Source of the DNA: Lactifluus volemus
Taxonomy: Eukaryota; Basidiomycota; Agaricomycetes; Russulales; Russulaceae
Direction of reading: 5' to 3'
DNA length: 64,000 bases
Assembly: GCA_022376515.1 (NCBI GenBank)
Contig: WTXI01000008.1
Span: forward strand, 744,001-808,000
The translations under genes and the position numbers were made by a program. Below the pieces are notes generated by a model. It saw only the letters and a program-made list of their open reading frames with translations. It did no database searches and was not told where the DNA came from. Positions 1 to 7,628 of the stretch are shown in pieces (the stretch's first letter is position 1; each line of letters begins with the position of its first letter).

Positions 1-105
1 TGACGATATGACACACGTTGTCTCATCTCCAATGACTTACTGGACAGAATTCATGCCTCTGTCAGGCGAGAGCCGCTCTCACAAGCTCGTGACACTGCCA
101 ATTCG

Positions 106-493
106 ATGACGCAAGACCAATGCATCATATTGAAGCGCCCGATTCCATCACGCCTCACCTACCACCTGCAATCTGAGCCTATCATTGTGCGCATCCCGCA
201 GGCTGACCCTTCATTCACTATCCAGGCGAACGAGCTCATTTTTGACCCACCGTACCTCTCTTTTACACGTTCCACGAAGGCATCCTTCTGTATCACTGGT
301 ACGGCTCTCAGTCTCAAGACTGTATCATTCTCTCGTTCGGGGACTACAGCACTGCTGTACATGGGCCTCCCACTGAGCAGTCCAATCATGATCAAGCGCA
401 GCTTTATGCGCAACACATTCCAGGTTGCGTTTGTGAATCACCAAGGATCAAAGCGCCAGTACATGTTCAGCGTCGATGACCCTCGCGGTCGCG
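106..493 (+). pseudogene. PH-like domain gene fragment, first half
   Basis: The open frame starting near 106 encodes a beta-rich stretch. It has an FxITGTA-type strand, a GLPL turn, a FMRNTFQVAF strand and a KRQYMFSVDDP segment, in an order I associate with a PH-like domain found in large fungal proteins. That family normally continues with a Trp-containing C-terminal helix (W, then SLKRQI). Here the frame instead runs into about 14 unrelated residues and stops at 516, while a matching helix is readable on the opposite strand just downstream (523-650). No start context or promoter is evident, and the left part of the gene may lie outside the window. The family assignment rests on memory of related fungal proteins, not on a search. 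It could also be an intact exon followed by an intron ending near 537. Confidence 0.4.
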
Positions 494-522
494 GTGTCCC
501 AGTCTGCGGATGGTGATGGTAC

Positions 523-650
523 TAATGTATCCTGCAGCACCCGGAACGCACTCTGCTCAACCACCCGATGAAATGGAGCGAAATTTTCAGCTTGCGTTAG
601 CTGACTCGCACTCGCAATCTCGATCTGACGCTTCAGGGAGACAGTACAGT
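523..650 (-). pseudogene. PH-like domain gene fragment, inverted second half
   Basis: Read on the minus strand, this stretch encodes SLKRQIEIASASQ, then FHRVVEQSAF and RVLQDTL. This looks like the C-terminal helix and linker expected to follow the plus-strand fragment ending near 490. The two halves therefore face each other, as if a segment of about 130-150 bp had been inverted. The junction lies between roughly 490 and 523. Sequence after 650 up to the LTR at 751 shows only a short Ser-rich plus-strand frame. The inversion is an inference from two adjacent fragments. Confidence 0.3.
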
Positions 651-745
651 TGTGACATATGACAGTACACAACGTTGTCTCCCATTCATCTCACATCCCC
701 GCACAAATCAAACAGAGCCATCCATACCAACAGCTCCCCTCCAGA

Positions 746-750
746 TGATG
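746..750. repeat. Target site duplication, left copy (TGATG)
   Basis: The five bases before the left LTR are TGATG. They are repeated directly after the right LTR at 9963-9967, as expected for a Ty3/Gypsy insertion. Confidence 0.9.
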
Positions 751-1328
751 TGTCAAGGCTCAGAGGGGCCTTGGCGCACGACGGTGCTGTGACAGTGATC
801 GAGGAGGGCTGAGCGTGGCACTAAGCCTCAGCACGACGAGGATCACACAAGTTCTTCCCTTGGCTTTACTATAGAGGAGAGCGTCGCGCTGACGGATGCA
901 CTCTACTGTATCGTCAAAGAAGAGGTCAAGGGCAATCACAAGACGAGACTAAGTCTTGGATGACAACGGTCAGGAGGTCTGACTTGAGGGGACACAAAGG
1001 GGGGAGGGTTCAACTAGTCTGATTGCAGACGAAGCGAAGTCTAAGGAGACAGGCTACAACGGACCGGTTTATATACTCCTAGGGTGTGATGCTGAGTCAT
1101 AGAGTCCCAGGCATGTCACAGCGTGACATGCCTCCTAAATAATATATCGTAGATCGAACGGAGAAACTACGGAGATCTACGGGGATGCCTCGGAAGGGTC
1201 CAGAGATCCATATCGTACACGGAACAATCCGAAGATCCATATCGTAGATCGTCTCGGAGAAAAGCGAAAAAGATACCCACCATCACGTGGGGTCAATACA
1301 TAAGCAGATCACGTGTCAAACCATAACA
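751..1328 (-). repeat. 3' LTR of the chromovirus
   Basis: 578 bp copy, starting TGTCAAGG and ending CCATAACA on the plus strand. It matches 9384-9962 except for one G fewer in a G-run and A instead of G three bases into the CCATAACA terminus. Confidence 0.97.
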
Positions 1329-1345
1329 GTATCTCCCTTCTCAAG
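1329..1345 (-). other. Polypurine tract
   Basis: On the minus strand the bases directly before the 3' LTR read TTGAGAAGGGAGATAC. This purine-rich run abuts the TGTTATGG LTR end and is the expected primer for plus-strand DNA synthesis. Confidence 0.7.
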
Positions 1346-1365
1346 GGCGCTGTGCCACCAGCGCC

Positions 1366-4300
1366 TCAGTAGCTGCGTCGACGCATGACGAGGGAGGTCG
1401 GGCACTCCCACACGGGGTTGCGGACGCCCTCGGGCTCTGCGAAGTCGTGATCGCTAGGGCAGAAGCAGTCGGTGGCCGTGCACAAGAAGTGCGGCCACGG
1501 GCAATGGCACGAAAGGTGGCCGCCCGCGCAGTACAAGCAGCGGCTATCGTTGGGGCACAAGTCGGCGGGGTGGTCGGGCTGCACAGTATTGCAGCGGTGA
1601 CAGTACGGGTAGACGAGAGGTGGGGGCGCGTAAGTCGGGATCCAGGTGGCAGCTAAAGGGGTGGAAAACTGCTGAGGGAAATACCACGCGCCGTGTGCAG
1701 GAGGCGCGTATTCGGTGGCACAAACGCCGTGCCAAACGCCCGCGTGTTCCCGTCGGAGTCCACGAGCGCCACCATCTGCAGGAGCTTTGCCCTTCGCGGC
1801 GGAGGTGTCGGGCTCCGTGCTGGGATAAAGGGGGTATTGAGGGGGTTCGGCAACATACCCTCTTGCGGGTCGGGGGTGAACGGCGTCCAGTGTAACTGAC
1901 GCATGCGGGCTGGTGGGCGAGGGGTAGCCGGAGTAGGGGTCCTGACGTGGTAGCTGGGGCTCCTCACAGGAGGCGGCGGTGGAGACGGACTGGTCAGATC
2001 GATGACCGTCGCTGTAGGAGGCGGGGGTGTTGACCCGCGTGAAGGGCCGCTCGGAGGCGTCGAATGGCTCGGAGCGCGAGGAGGGTGACGGAATGGGAGA
2101 GACTTCTTGGCCCGCTGTCTCGAGTAGCGGGGCCGACTGGGTTCTCCACTCGTCGACGCGGTGGAAGGCGTCGAGCGCGAGGGAAGGGGGCTCTTCCTCC
2201 GAATTGGGAGGAGCGACGGGCGAGGGGTAGTCGTCATCGTCGGGCTCGGGGGACCACTCGCCGTAAGTGGAAGGTCGAGTGGGCTGAGGGGCCCAGAGTA
2301 CAGGTACGGGTGCGAGGGGCCTGGTGGACGGATCTGGTATTGGGAGGGGTGACGGTGAGGTGGCATACACGTCGTCAACGTCGAGGCGTTCGGGCTGAAA
2401 GTCTTCTGGAGTGAGGCCGGTGAGGAGGATGGCAGCGTAGATGTCGTCAGGGATTTCGAGAGAGGCAGTGTCAAGGTCGAGGATGAAGTCTCTGATGGGG
2501 GAGAAGTCCATGGAAGAGGGGAATGGCGATGGTTGGGAGTCAAGAGGGGGGTTTATATCTTTCTTGACTTCCATAGTTCTCACGGCTTCGGGATTTGCCT
2601 CGTGGAATTCTCGGATTAACTCCGGGGAATTTACGTTCTCGACCGGCTCCCACGTGTTATGTGCTGCGGAATACCCTTTCCACTTCAGGAGATATTGCAG
2701 CTTTCTGTACCGCCTTCTTGATCCGAGGATCTCTTCGACTTCGTATTCCTGATGATCGTCAACCAGATCTGGGGGTGGCTCGGTGTGATTTCGGCCGTGT
2801 TCGGCTGTTTCCGAGTAGGGGGTCAGAAGAGACGCATGGAAGACGTTGTGGATCTTCCATTGGGGTGGCAAATCTAATTTGTACACATAAGGCGAGATCA
2901 CTTTGATGACGCGGAAAGGTCCGAAGCGTTTTGGTCGAAGCTTCTTTGTCGGATATGGCAGGTTCAAGTTCGTCCCCTCGAGTAGAACCATCTGTCCCTC
3001 GGTGAAAGGTCGGAAGTGGCGCTGCCCTTTCTTTCGTTCGTGATATTTCCTTGTCATGTCCTGTGCCTGTCGAATAGCCTTTTGCGCTCGTTCCCGCAGT
3101 CCTCGGAGGAAAGTGGATCGTTCCTCTAGGGCTGGTAAGGTCGAATCCGTTATTTGTTGTTCCTGGGCGCGCGGAGTGAAGCCGATGAGTAATTCGAAGG
3201 GAGTCTTCCCGGTGGTGGAGCTGGGCCAGGAGTTATGCACGAACTGGGCAAGTGGAAGCCATCGTGCCCAGTCATTCTGCTGGAAGTTGCCGTAGATTCG
3301 AAGGTACTGTTCCAGCCATTGGTTCGTCCTCTCTGATTGGCCGTCCGTCTGGGGGTGATAGGCTGTACTAATGTTTTGGTTTATTTTGAACCGTTTACAG
3401 AGATCTGTTGTCCATTTCGAGGTGAACCTTGTATCTCGGTCCGATATGACAGTCTTAGGAATCCCGTAATGAGGGAAGACATGCTGGGCGTAGAGTGCGG
3501 CCACTCCTTCAGAGTCGATTTTCTGCGTACAAGGGAGGAAGAATGCTGCCTTTGTGCAATCGTGGTCGGTAATCGTTAAAATGGAGTCGTAGCCTTGTGA
3601 AGGTGGGAGGTCTACAATGAGATCGAGTGCGATCGTCTCGAATGGTAGTGCGTTTGGTTTAACAGTGATCGGGTAAATTGGAACTTTGGGCCGGACTGTG
3701 TTGCTTTTCGTGGTCTGACAGGTGGCGCATCCCTTGACGTATTGTCGCACGAAGGTTTTCATATCGGGCCACCAATAACCTTGTTCTACCGCGTGTAGGG
3801 TTTTCGAAATTCCGGGGTGTCCAGCAGTAATGTGATCATGATGCGCAGCAATCACCTCCCTCCTCAGGGCGTTGTTTGCCACAACAACGATCTTCCCAGC
3901 ACGGGTCCACAGGCCATGCGGACTCCGGTCAAGCCGAAAGGGGGCTGTCCAGCCAGCAATATCCGTGGGTGCCGCCTCTTGGGCCCGGAGCAGCTTGTCC
4001 TCCCAGGGGTCCAGAGGGGGTAAAGAGAGCGCGGCAACCGATGCGAATAGTTCACTAGGGAGGACTATGACATCCTTGTTGTCCAGCGCCCCAGTGTCAA
4101 AGTCGGGGCGACGAGAGAGGGGGTCCGCTCTCATCGACTTGCCAGGCTTATGGATGAGAGAGAGGTTAAATTCCCCCAGGAGCGGAATGTAGCGGGCTAC
4201 GCGGCGATTAATATCCCGAGGGTGGCGATAATATTGCAGATTTTTGTGGTCGGTGTAGACCTTGATAGGGTGCCGCGCTCCTAGCAGCAAATGACGCCAT

Positions 4301-6312
4301 CGCTTGAGCGCGTGAATGATGGCGAGGAGTTCCCGGTCGTGGACATCGTAACCCCGCTCCGGCGGGGACAGGGCATGGGAATAATAACTGATAGGGCGCG
4401 GGAGCCCAGTGGGGGTGCGTTGGAAGAGGATGGCCCCGAGGGCAAATTGGGAGGCGTCCACCTCCACTTCGAAAGGTCGATCGTGGTCCGGGCGGTTAAG
4501 GGCCATGTCGCGTTCTACTAGGCTAATGAGGTGTTTCACGGCTGCTCGCTGTTCGTCTCCCCAACGAAAGGGGACGTCCTTCTTCAGGAGGTCGGTAAGG
4601 GGTCGTGCGATTTCCGCAAAGCCCGGGATGAAGGGGCGGTGGTAGCCGAATACCCCCAGGGTGCTCCGCACGCCAGAGACGGTGCTCTGTTCAATTGGCC
4701 ACTCGAGCAGTCCTTGCCTTTTTGTCGGGTCCAGGGAGATCCTGCCATCCTCGACAACGATACCGAGGTAGTGAACGCGGGGTTGCTCAAAATGACATTT
4801 CGCTGCTTTTAGGAAGAAGGACTCGTCTTCGAAGCGCTGTAGCACCTGATGGACTATGGTCCGGTGAAGGGCTAGGTCCGCCGCGTTACGGTTTGGGGTA
4901 GCGATAAGAAAGTCGTCCATGTAAATGTGGATAAAGTCAGGGTAGGCGTTCAGTAGGTCCCGAAAAACGGTGTGCATGCAACGTTGAAAGGTCCCCGGCG
5001 CATTCCGAAGGCCAAAGGGCATTACATTAGGAAGGTACAAGCCGAAAGGGGTGATGAAGGCGGCCTTCCAGCGGTCCTCCGCTTTGATCCGGATGTTGTT
5101 GTAACCCCAACGAATGTCGAGGGTAGTGAAGAGTTGCTTTCCTTCTAATTGTTCCAGGATAGTCTCGATGCGCGGGAGTGGGTAAACGTCGGGTATGGTC
5201 CATTCATTGACTTTTCGGTAATCCTGAACTGGGCGAAGGGAGCCGTCCTGTTTCTTTACAAAGAAGAATGGGGTTGCCCAGGGCGAATCCCCCTTTTCGA
5301 TGTATCCTAATCGTTCATTTTCCTCAATCCATTTTCGTGCTGCTTCCATTTCTGCAGGACTGAGAGGGTAGGTTTTACTTTTTATTGTGGTAGGGGCTCC
5401 TTCCTTTAACTTGATTTCGTGGTCGTCCAACCGGGCAGGAGGGAAACGATGAGACAATTCCTCCGAGAAGACCCTCCAGTGACGTTTGTACTCCGCCGGT
5501 AAGGACGGGTCTCCCTGTTGTCGTGGTGCTTTGATGGCCCATTCCGTGGCTACAGAGGTTTTGTTCAGCCCCATAGGAGGTATGACCCATGGCTCGGATA
5601 TTTTGGAGACCCCGTTGGGCCACTCTGGGAAGTACTCTGCCCACTGCTGTAGTTCGGGGTGCTTGTTTTCTAGCTCCTTTTTCTGATTTGCCGTTAATTT
5701 GTCGTCTTGCAGCCGAAGCTTCAGGTGGGCTAACATTTTGCGGCTGTTTTCTCGCTTGACGTCAGCTTGTCTGAGTCGTCGTCTAGCATGGTCTTCGACC
5801 CCCAAGAAGCGTGCCCTGGTGACCGCACGCGTGGCCACCTCAATAGGGAGGTCATCCCAGGTCATGTTCGTCCAATTAATCTTGGGGTTAAAGGCCTTGA
5901 GCCAAGTGAAGCCGAAGATTATCCGGTCTTTCCCTAAGTTCGCAACAAGGAATAGCAGCTCTTCGCTCTTGCTTCCCCGGGTGACATGGAGCACGGCGTA
6001 GCGTGTAACTGCACCGCTCCGGTTGTGTGTTCCGTCCACGTTGGTGACCTGCACCGGTATTGGGAGTTGTCGGGTGGCAATTCCCCACCGCTCCACTGTT
6101 CTCTGGTCAATAAAGTTCTCGCTTGCCCCACTGTCAACAAGGGCTGCTTCTCCAACCGTCCCACGCATAGAACGAAAAATAAAGGGCATATTGATTGACT
6201 TTATGCCTCGGTGTCGTACAAATGCAATGCGTGGTAGCTCGGCTCCGTGCCAGGTTGGCGGACAGGAGCCTAGAGAAAATCCTCCCCGTCCTCTTTCTGC
6301 AACTCGTCCCAC
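1366..6312 (-). CDS. pol: Pol polyprotein with chromodomain and Cys/His-rich C-terminal extension
   Basis: Open frame of 1648 codons, numbered here from its first codon at 6312, which is GTG. The first ATG lies only about 40 codons in, so Pol is probably made as a Gag-Pol fusion by -1 frameshifting. Retroviral-type aspartic protease with VDSGAS at 59-64. Reverse transcriptase with MPFGLRNAP near 431 and the YMDD active site at 464-467. RNase H with its first Asp at 619. Integrase zinc site (His near 827 and 832, Cys 862 and 865) and catalytic D897, D958, E994, a DD35E spacing. A GPY/F-like module lies around 1105-1165 and a chromodomain around 1190-1240 with the usual WKGY and NTWEP signatures. 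A Pro/Ser-rich extension of about 400 residues follows. It ends in a cluster of CxxC and CxC pairs (1571-1618), which I do not recognise. All catalytic residues are present, so the copy looks capable of transposition. Confidence 0.96.
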   Translation of the reverse strand: MGRVAERGRGGFSLGSCPPTWHGAELPRIAFVRHRGIKSINMPFIFRSMRGTVGEAALVDSGASENFIDQRTVERWGIATRQLPIPVQVTNVDGTHNRSGAVTRYAVLHVTRGSKSEELLFLVANLGKDRIIFGFTWLKAFNPKINWTNMTWDDLPIEVATRAVTRARFLGVEDHARRRLRQADVKRENSRKMLAHLKLRLQDDKLTANQKKELENKHPELQQWAEYFPEWPNGVSKISEPWVIPPMGLNKTSVATEWAIKAPRQQGDPSLPAEYKRHWRVFSEELSHRFPPARLDDHEIKLKEGAPTTIKSKTYPLSPAEMEAARKWIEENERLGYIEKGDSPWATPFFFVKKQDGSLRPVQDYRKVNEWTIPDVYPLPRIETILEQLEGKQLFTTLDIRWGYNNIRIKAEDRWKAAFITPFGLYLPNVMPFGLRNAPGTFQRCMHTVFRDLLNAYPDFIHIYMDDFLIATPNRNAADLALHRTIVHQVLQRFEDESFFLKAAKCHFEQPRVHYLGIVVEDGRISLDPTKRQGLLEWPIEQSTVSGVRSTLGVFGYHRPFIPGFAEIARPLTDLLKKDVPFRWGDEQRAAVKHLISLVERDMALNRPDHDRPFEVEVDASQFALGAILFQRTPTGLPRPISYYSHALSPPERGYDVHDRELLAIIHALKRWRHLLLGARHPIKVYTDHKNLQYYRHPRDINRRVARYIPLLGEFNLSLIHKPGKSMRADPLSRRPDFDTGALDNKDVIVLPSELFASVAALSLPPLDPWEDKLLRAQEAAPTDIAGWTAPFRLDRSPHGLWTRAGKIVVVANNALRREVIAAHHDHITAGHPGISKTLHAVEQGYWWPDMKTFVRQYVKGCATCQTTKSNTVRPKVPIYPITVKPNALPFETIALDLIVDLPPSQGYDSILTITDHDCTKAAFFLPCTQKIDSEGVAALYAQHVFPHYGIPKTVISDRDTRFTSKWTTDLCKRFKINQNISTAYHPQTDGQSERTNQWLEQYLRIYGNFQQNDWARWLPLAQFVHNSWPSSTTGKTPFELLIGFTPRAQEQQITDSTLPALEERSTFLRGLRERAQKAIRQAQDMTRKYHERKKGQRHFRPFTEGQMVLLEGTNLNLPYPTKKLRPKRFGPFRVIKVISPYVYKLDLPPQWKIHNVFHASLLTPYSETAEHGRNHTEPPPDLVDDHQEYEVEEILGSRRRYRKLQYLLKWKGYSAAHNTWEPVENVNSPELIREFHEANPEAVRTMEVKKDINPPLDSQPSPFPSSMDFSPIRDFILDLDTASLEIPDDIYAAILLTGLTPEDFQPERLDVDDVYATSPSPLPIPDPSTRPLAPVPVLWAPQPTRPSTYGEWSPEPDDDDYPSPVAPPNSEEEPPSLALDAFHRVDEWRTQSAPLLETAGQEVSPIPSPSSRSEPFDASERPFTRVNTPASYSDGHRSDQSVSTAASCEEPQLPRQDPYSGYPSPTSPHASVTLDAVHPRPARGYVAEPPQYPLYPSTEPDTSAAKGKAPADGGARGLRREHAGVWHGVCATEYAPPAHGAWYFPQQFSTPLAATWIPTYAPPPLVYPYCHRCNTVQPDHPADLCPNDSRCLYCAGGHLSCHCPWPHFLCTATDCFCPSDHDFAEPEGVRNPVWECPTSLVMRRRSY

Positions 6313-7628
6313 ACCCTTTCCCGCTCCTCTTGGTTCATCCTTCGAAGGTGTTGTGCTACCTCCGCCGGAGCCCCAGGATTAACGGGAGATGTGGGGTCTT
6401 CCGAGGAGGGGAGTAGGTCGATGAGAGGGCCGGTCTGGGTAGAGGGTTCCTGGCTAACATGGCCAGTTGCTGTTGCATATGGCGGGGGTCGTGGTACGTA
6501 TGCCGGAGGGGGTTGGCGCCAGTTCCCTGAGCGTGTTCTCGGCTGGGTATAGGATGGCCTGCTCCCGGATTGTTGGCCGCTTTGCTGTCCTCCCCGAGCG
6601 GGCTGGGGAACACGCCTAGAGGGCTGTCCTTTGGGGCAATTTTTGACGAAGTGGCCAAATTGTCCACATCCCATGCATCGGCCTTCTTTACGGAATTTCT
6701 CTCTCTGGACACGATTCGCCAGGTTGGCTTCGGTGTGGGCAGTATCAACATCCATGGCGAAGGGGTCTCTTCTGGGCTGCGAGGGCCTCGGGGGCAGTCC
6801 CATCCCTCTTCTCAATTGTTCTTGAGTCAGGGTTGGTCGGCTTGGCTGGCCTGGTCGCTGCCCTAGGAGGGCCACTCTGGCCTTGTGTCGGTTGTTTTGA
6901 TTTCTAGCATCGCGCTCCCACTGGTCTAGGGTAGTCGGCCAGGTCTCCTGGTTCAGGATGGCCTTCTTTAGTTCGTGTTTGAGTCCTGCCTGGAACAGGT
7001 CCATGGTTCCGGCATCGTTCCGTGACCATCCCGCTTGTTTGACCAGATTCTCGAAGCCAGAGATGTACGTATCGATGTCGTCGTGAACCATTTGGTGCGC
7101 CTTGAGCTTCTCATATGCGCGTTGCTTTTTATTTGAGTCCGTGAAGGCATCTTTGAAAGCCTGCTCAAAATCGTTCCAGAGGACTTCGTCGTTGTGTTGG
7201 TGCGTAGTGGCCTCGAGCTTTGTCAGTTGCTCCTCCTGCCAATCATTGACCTTCTCTCCTTTAACGTAACTGAGGGCCATGAGGACGCGATTGAATGGGT
7301 TGCTCATTTCATCGCTGTTTCGATTTATGAGTTTCCATTGTTTAAACTCCTTTAGAAAAAGGTCGCTTCTGTTTCGATCTCCGTAAAAGATTGAGGGGGC
7401 CAGCCCTTTCAATCCTCCGGTCCCTGGGTTTGTAGGGGCGGCAGTGGTAGCGGTTATAGTGCTCCCTGCTTGGACTGTCCTTTGGCTAGAAGAGGAGGCG
7501 GCGGCGACTGGTACGGGGGGTAACCCACTAGGGGTACTGGGGACGGCTTGAGAGGAGAGTAGCGGGGGAAGGAGGCTCCCTCCCTGTTGGTAGAGGTCAT
7601 AAACTTGTGAGGATATTCGCTGTGCCAT
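6270..7628 (-). CDS. gag: Gag polyprotein with CCHC zinc knuckle
   Basis: 452-codon frame starting at an ATG (7628-7626) with G at -3 and G at +4, a good initiation context. This is the first AUG after the predicted transcription start about 2 kb upstream. The central part is a retrotransposon-type capsid region (helical, with FNRVLMALSYVKG and a TDSNKKQRAYEKL segment). A single nucleic-acid knuckle CMGCGQFGHFVKNC (CX2CX4HX4C) lies near residue 320, followed by a basic, Gln/Arg/Pro-rich tail. The frame overlaps pol by 43 bases, with pol in the -1 frame. The gag frame stays open upstream of the ATG to a stop near 8214, so an N-terminally extended product from a non-AUG codon is possible. I chose the ATG because the leader lacks any other. 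Confidence 0.93.
   Translation of the reverse strand: MAQRISSQVYDLYQQGGSLLPPLLSSQAVPSTPSGLPPVPVAAASSSSQRTVQAGSTITATTAAPTNPGTGGLKGLAPSIFYGDRNRSDLFLKEFKQWKLINRNSDEMSNPFNRVLMALSYVKGEKVNDWQEEQLTKLEATTHQHNDEVLWNDFEQAFKDAFTDSNKKQRAYEKLKAHQMVHDDIDTYISGFENLVKQAGWSRNDAGTMDLFQAGLKHELKKAILNQETWPTTLDQWERDARNQNNRHKARVALLGQRPGQPSRPTLTQEQLRRGMGLPPRPSQPRRDPFAMDVDTAHTEANLANRVQREKFRKEGRCMGCGQFGHFVKNCPKGQPSRRVPQPARGGQQSGQQSGSRPSYTQPRTRSGNWRQPPPAYVPRPPPYATATGHVSQEPSTQTGPLIDLLPSSEDPTSPVNPGAPAEVAQHLRRMNQEERERVWDELQKEDGEDFL
6276..6282 (-). promoter_or_regulatory. Candidate -1 ribosomal frameshift heptamer (G GAT TTT)
   Basis: In the gag frame the minus strand reads GAG GAT TTT CTC TAG, so the heptamer G-GAT-TTT ends three bases before the gag stop. 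Slipping back one base continues as GGA TTT TCT CTA in the pol frame. G-GAU-UUN heptamers are known slippery sites (for example at one retroviral pro-pol junction). The downstream stimulatory structure was not evaluated. Confidence 0.6.

Noticed and set aside
1653..2543. Second minus-strand frame of 296 codons overlapping the pol tail
   Set aside because: Ser/Pro/Thr-rich alternative frame of the Pro/Ser-rich Pol extension, with no independent start or motif support.
6312..6312. Pol starting at its own codon at 6312
   Set aside because: The codon is GTG inside the gag overlap. The -1 frame and the slippery heptamer fit a Gag-Pol fusion better.
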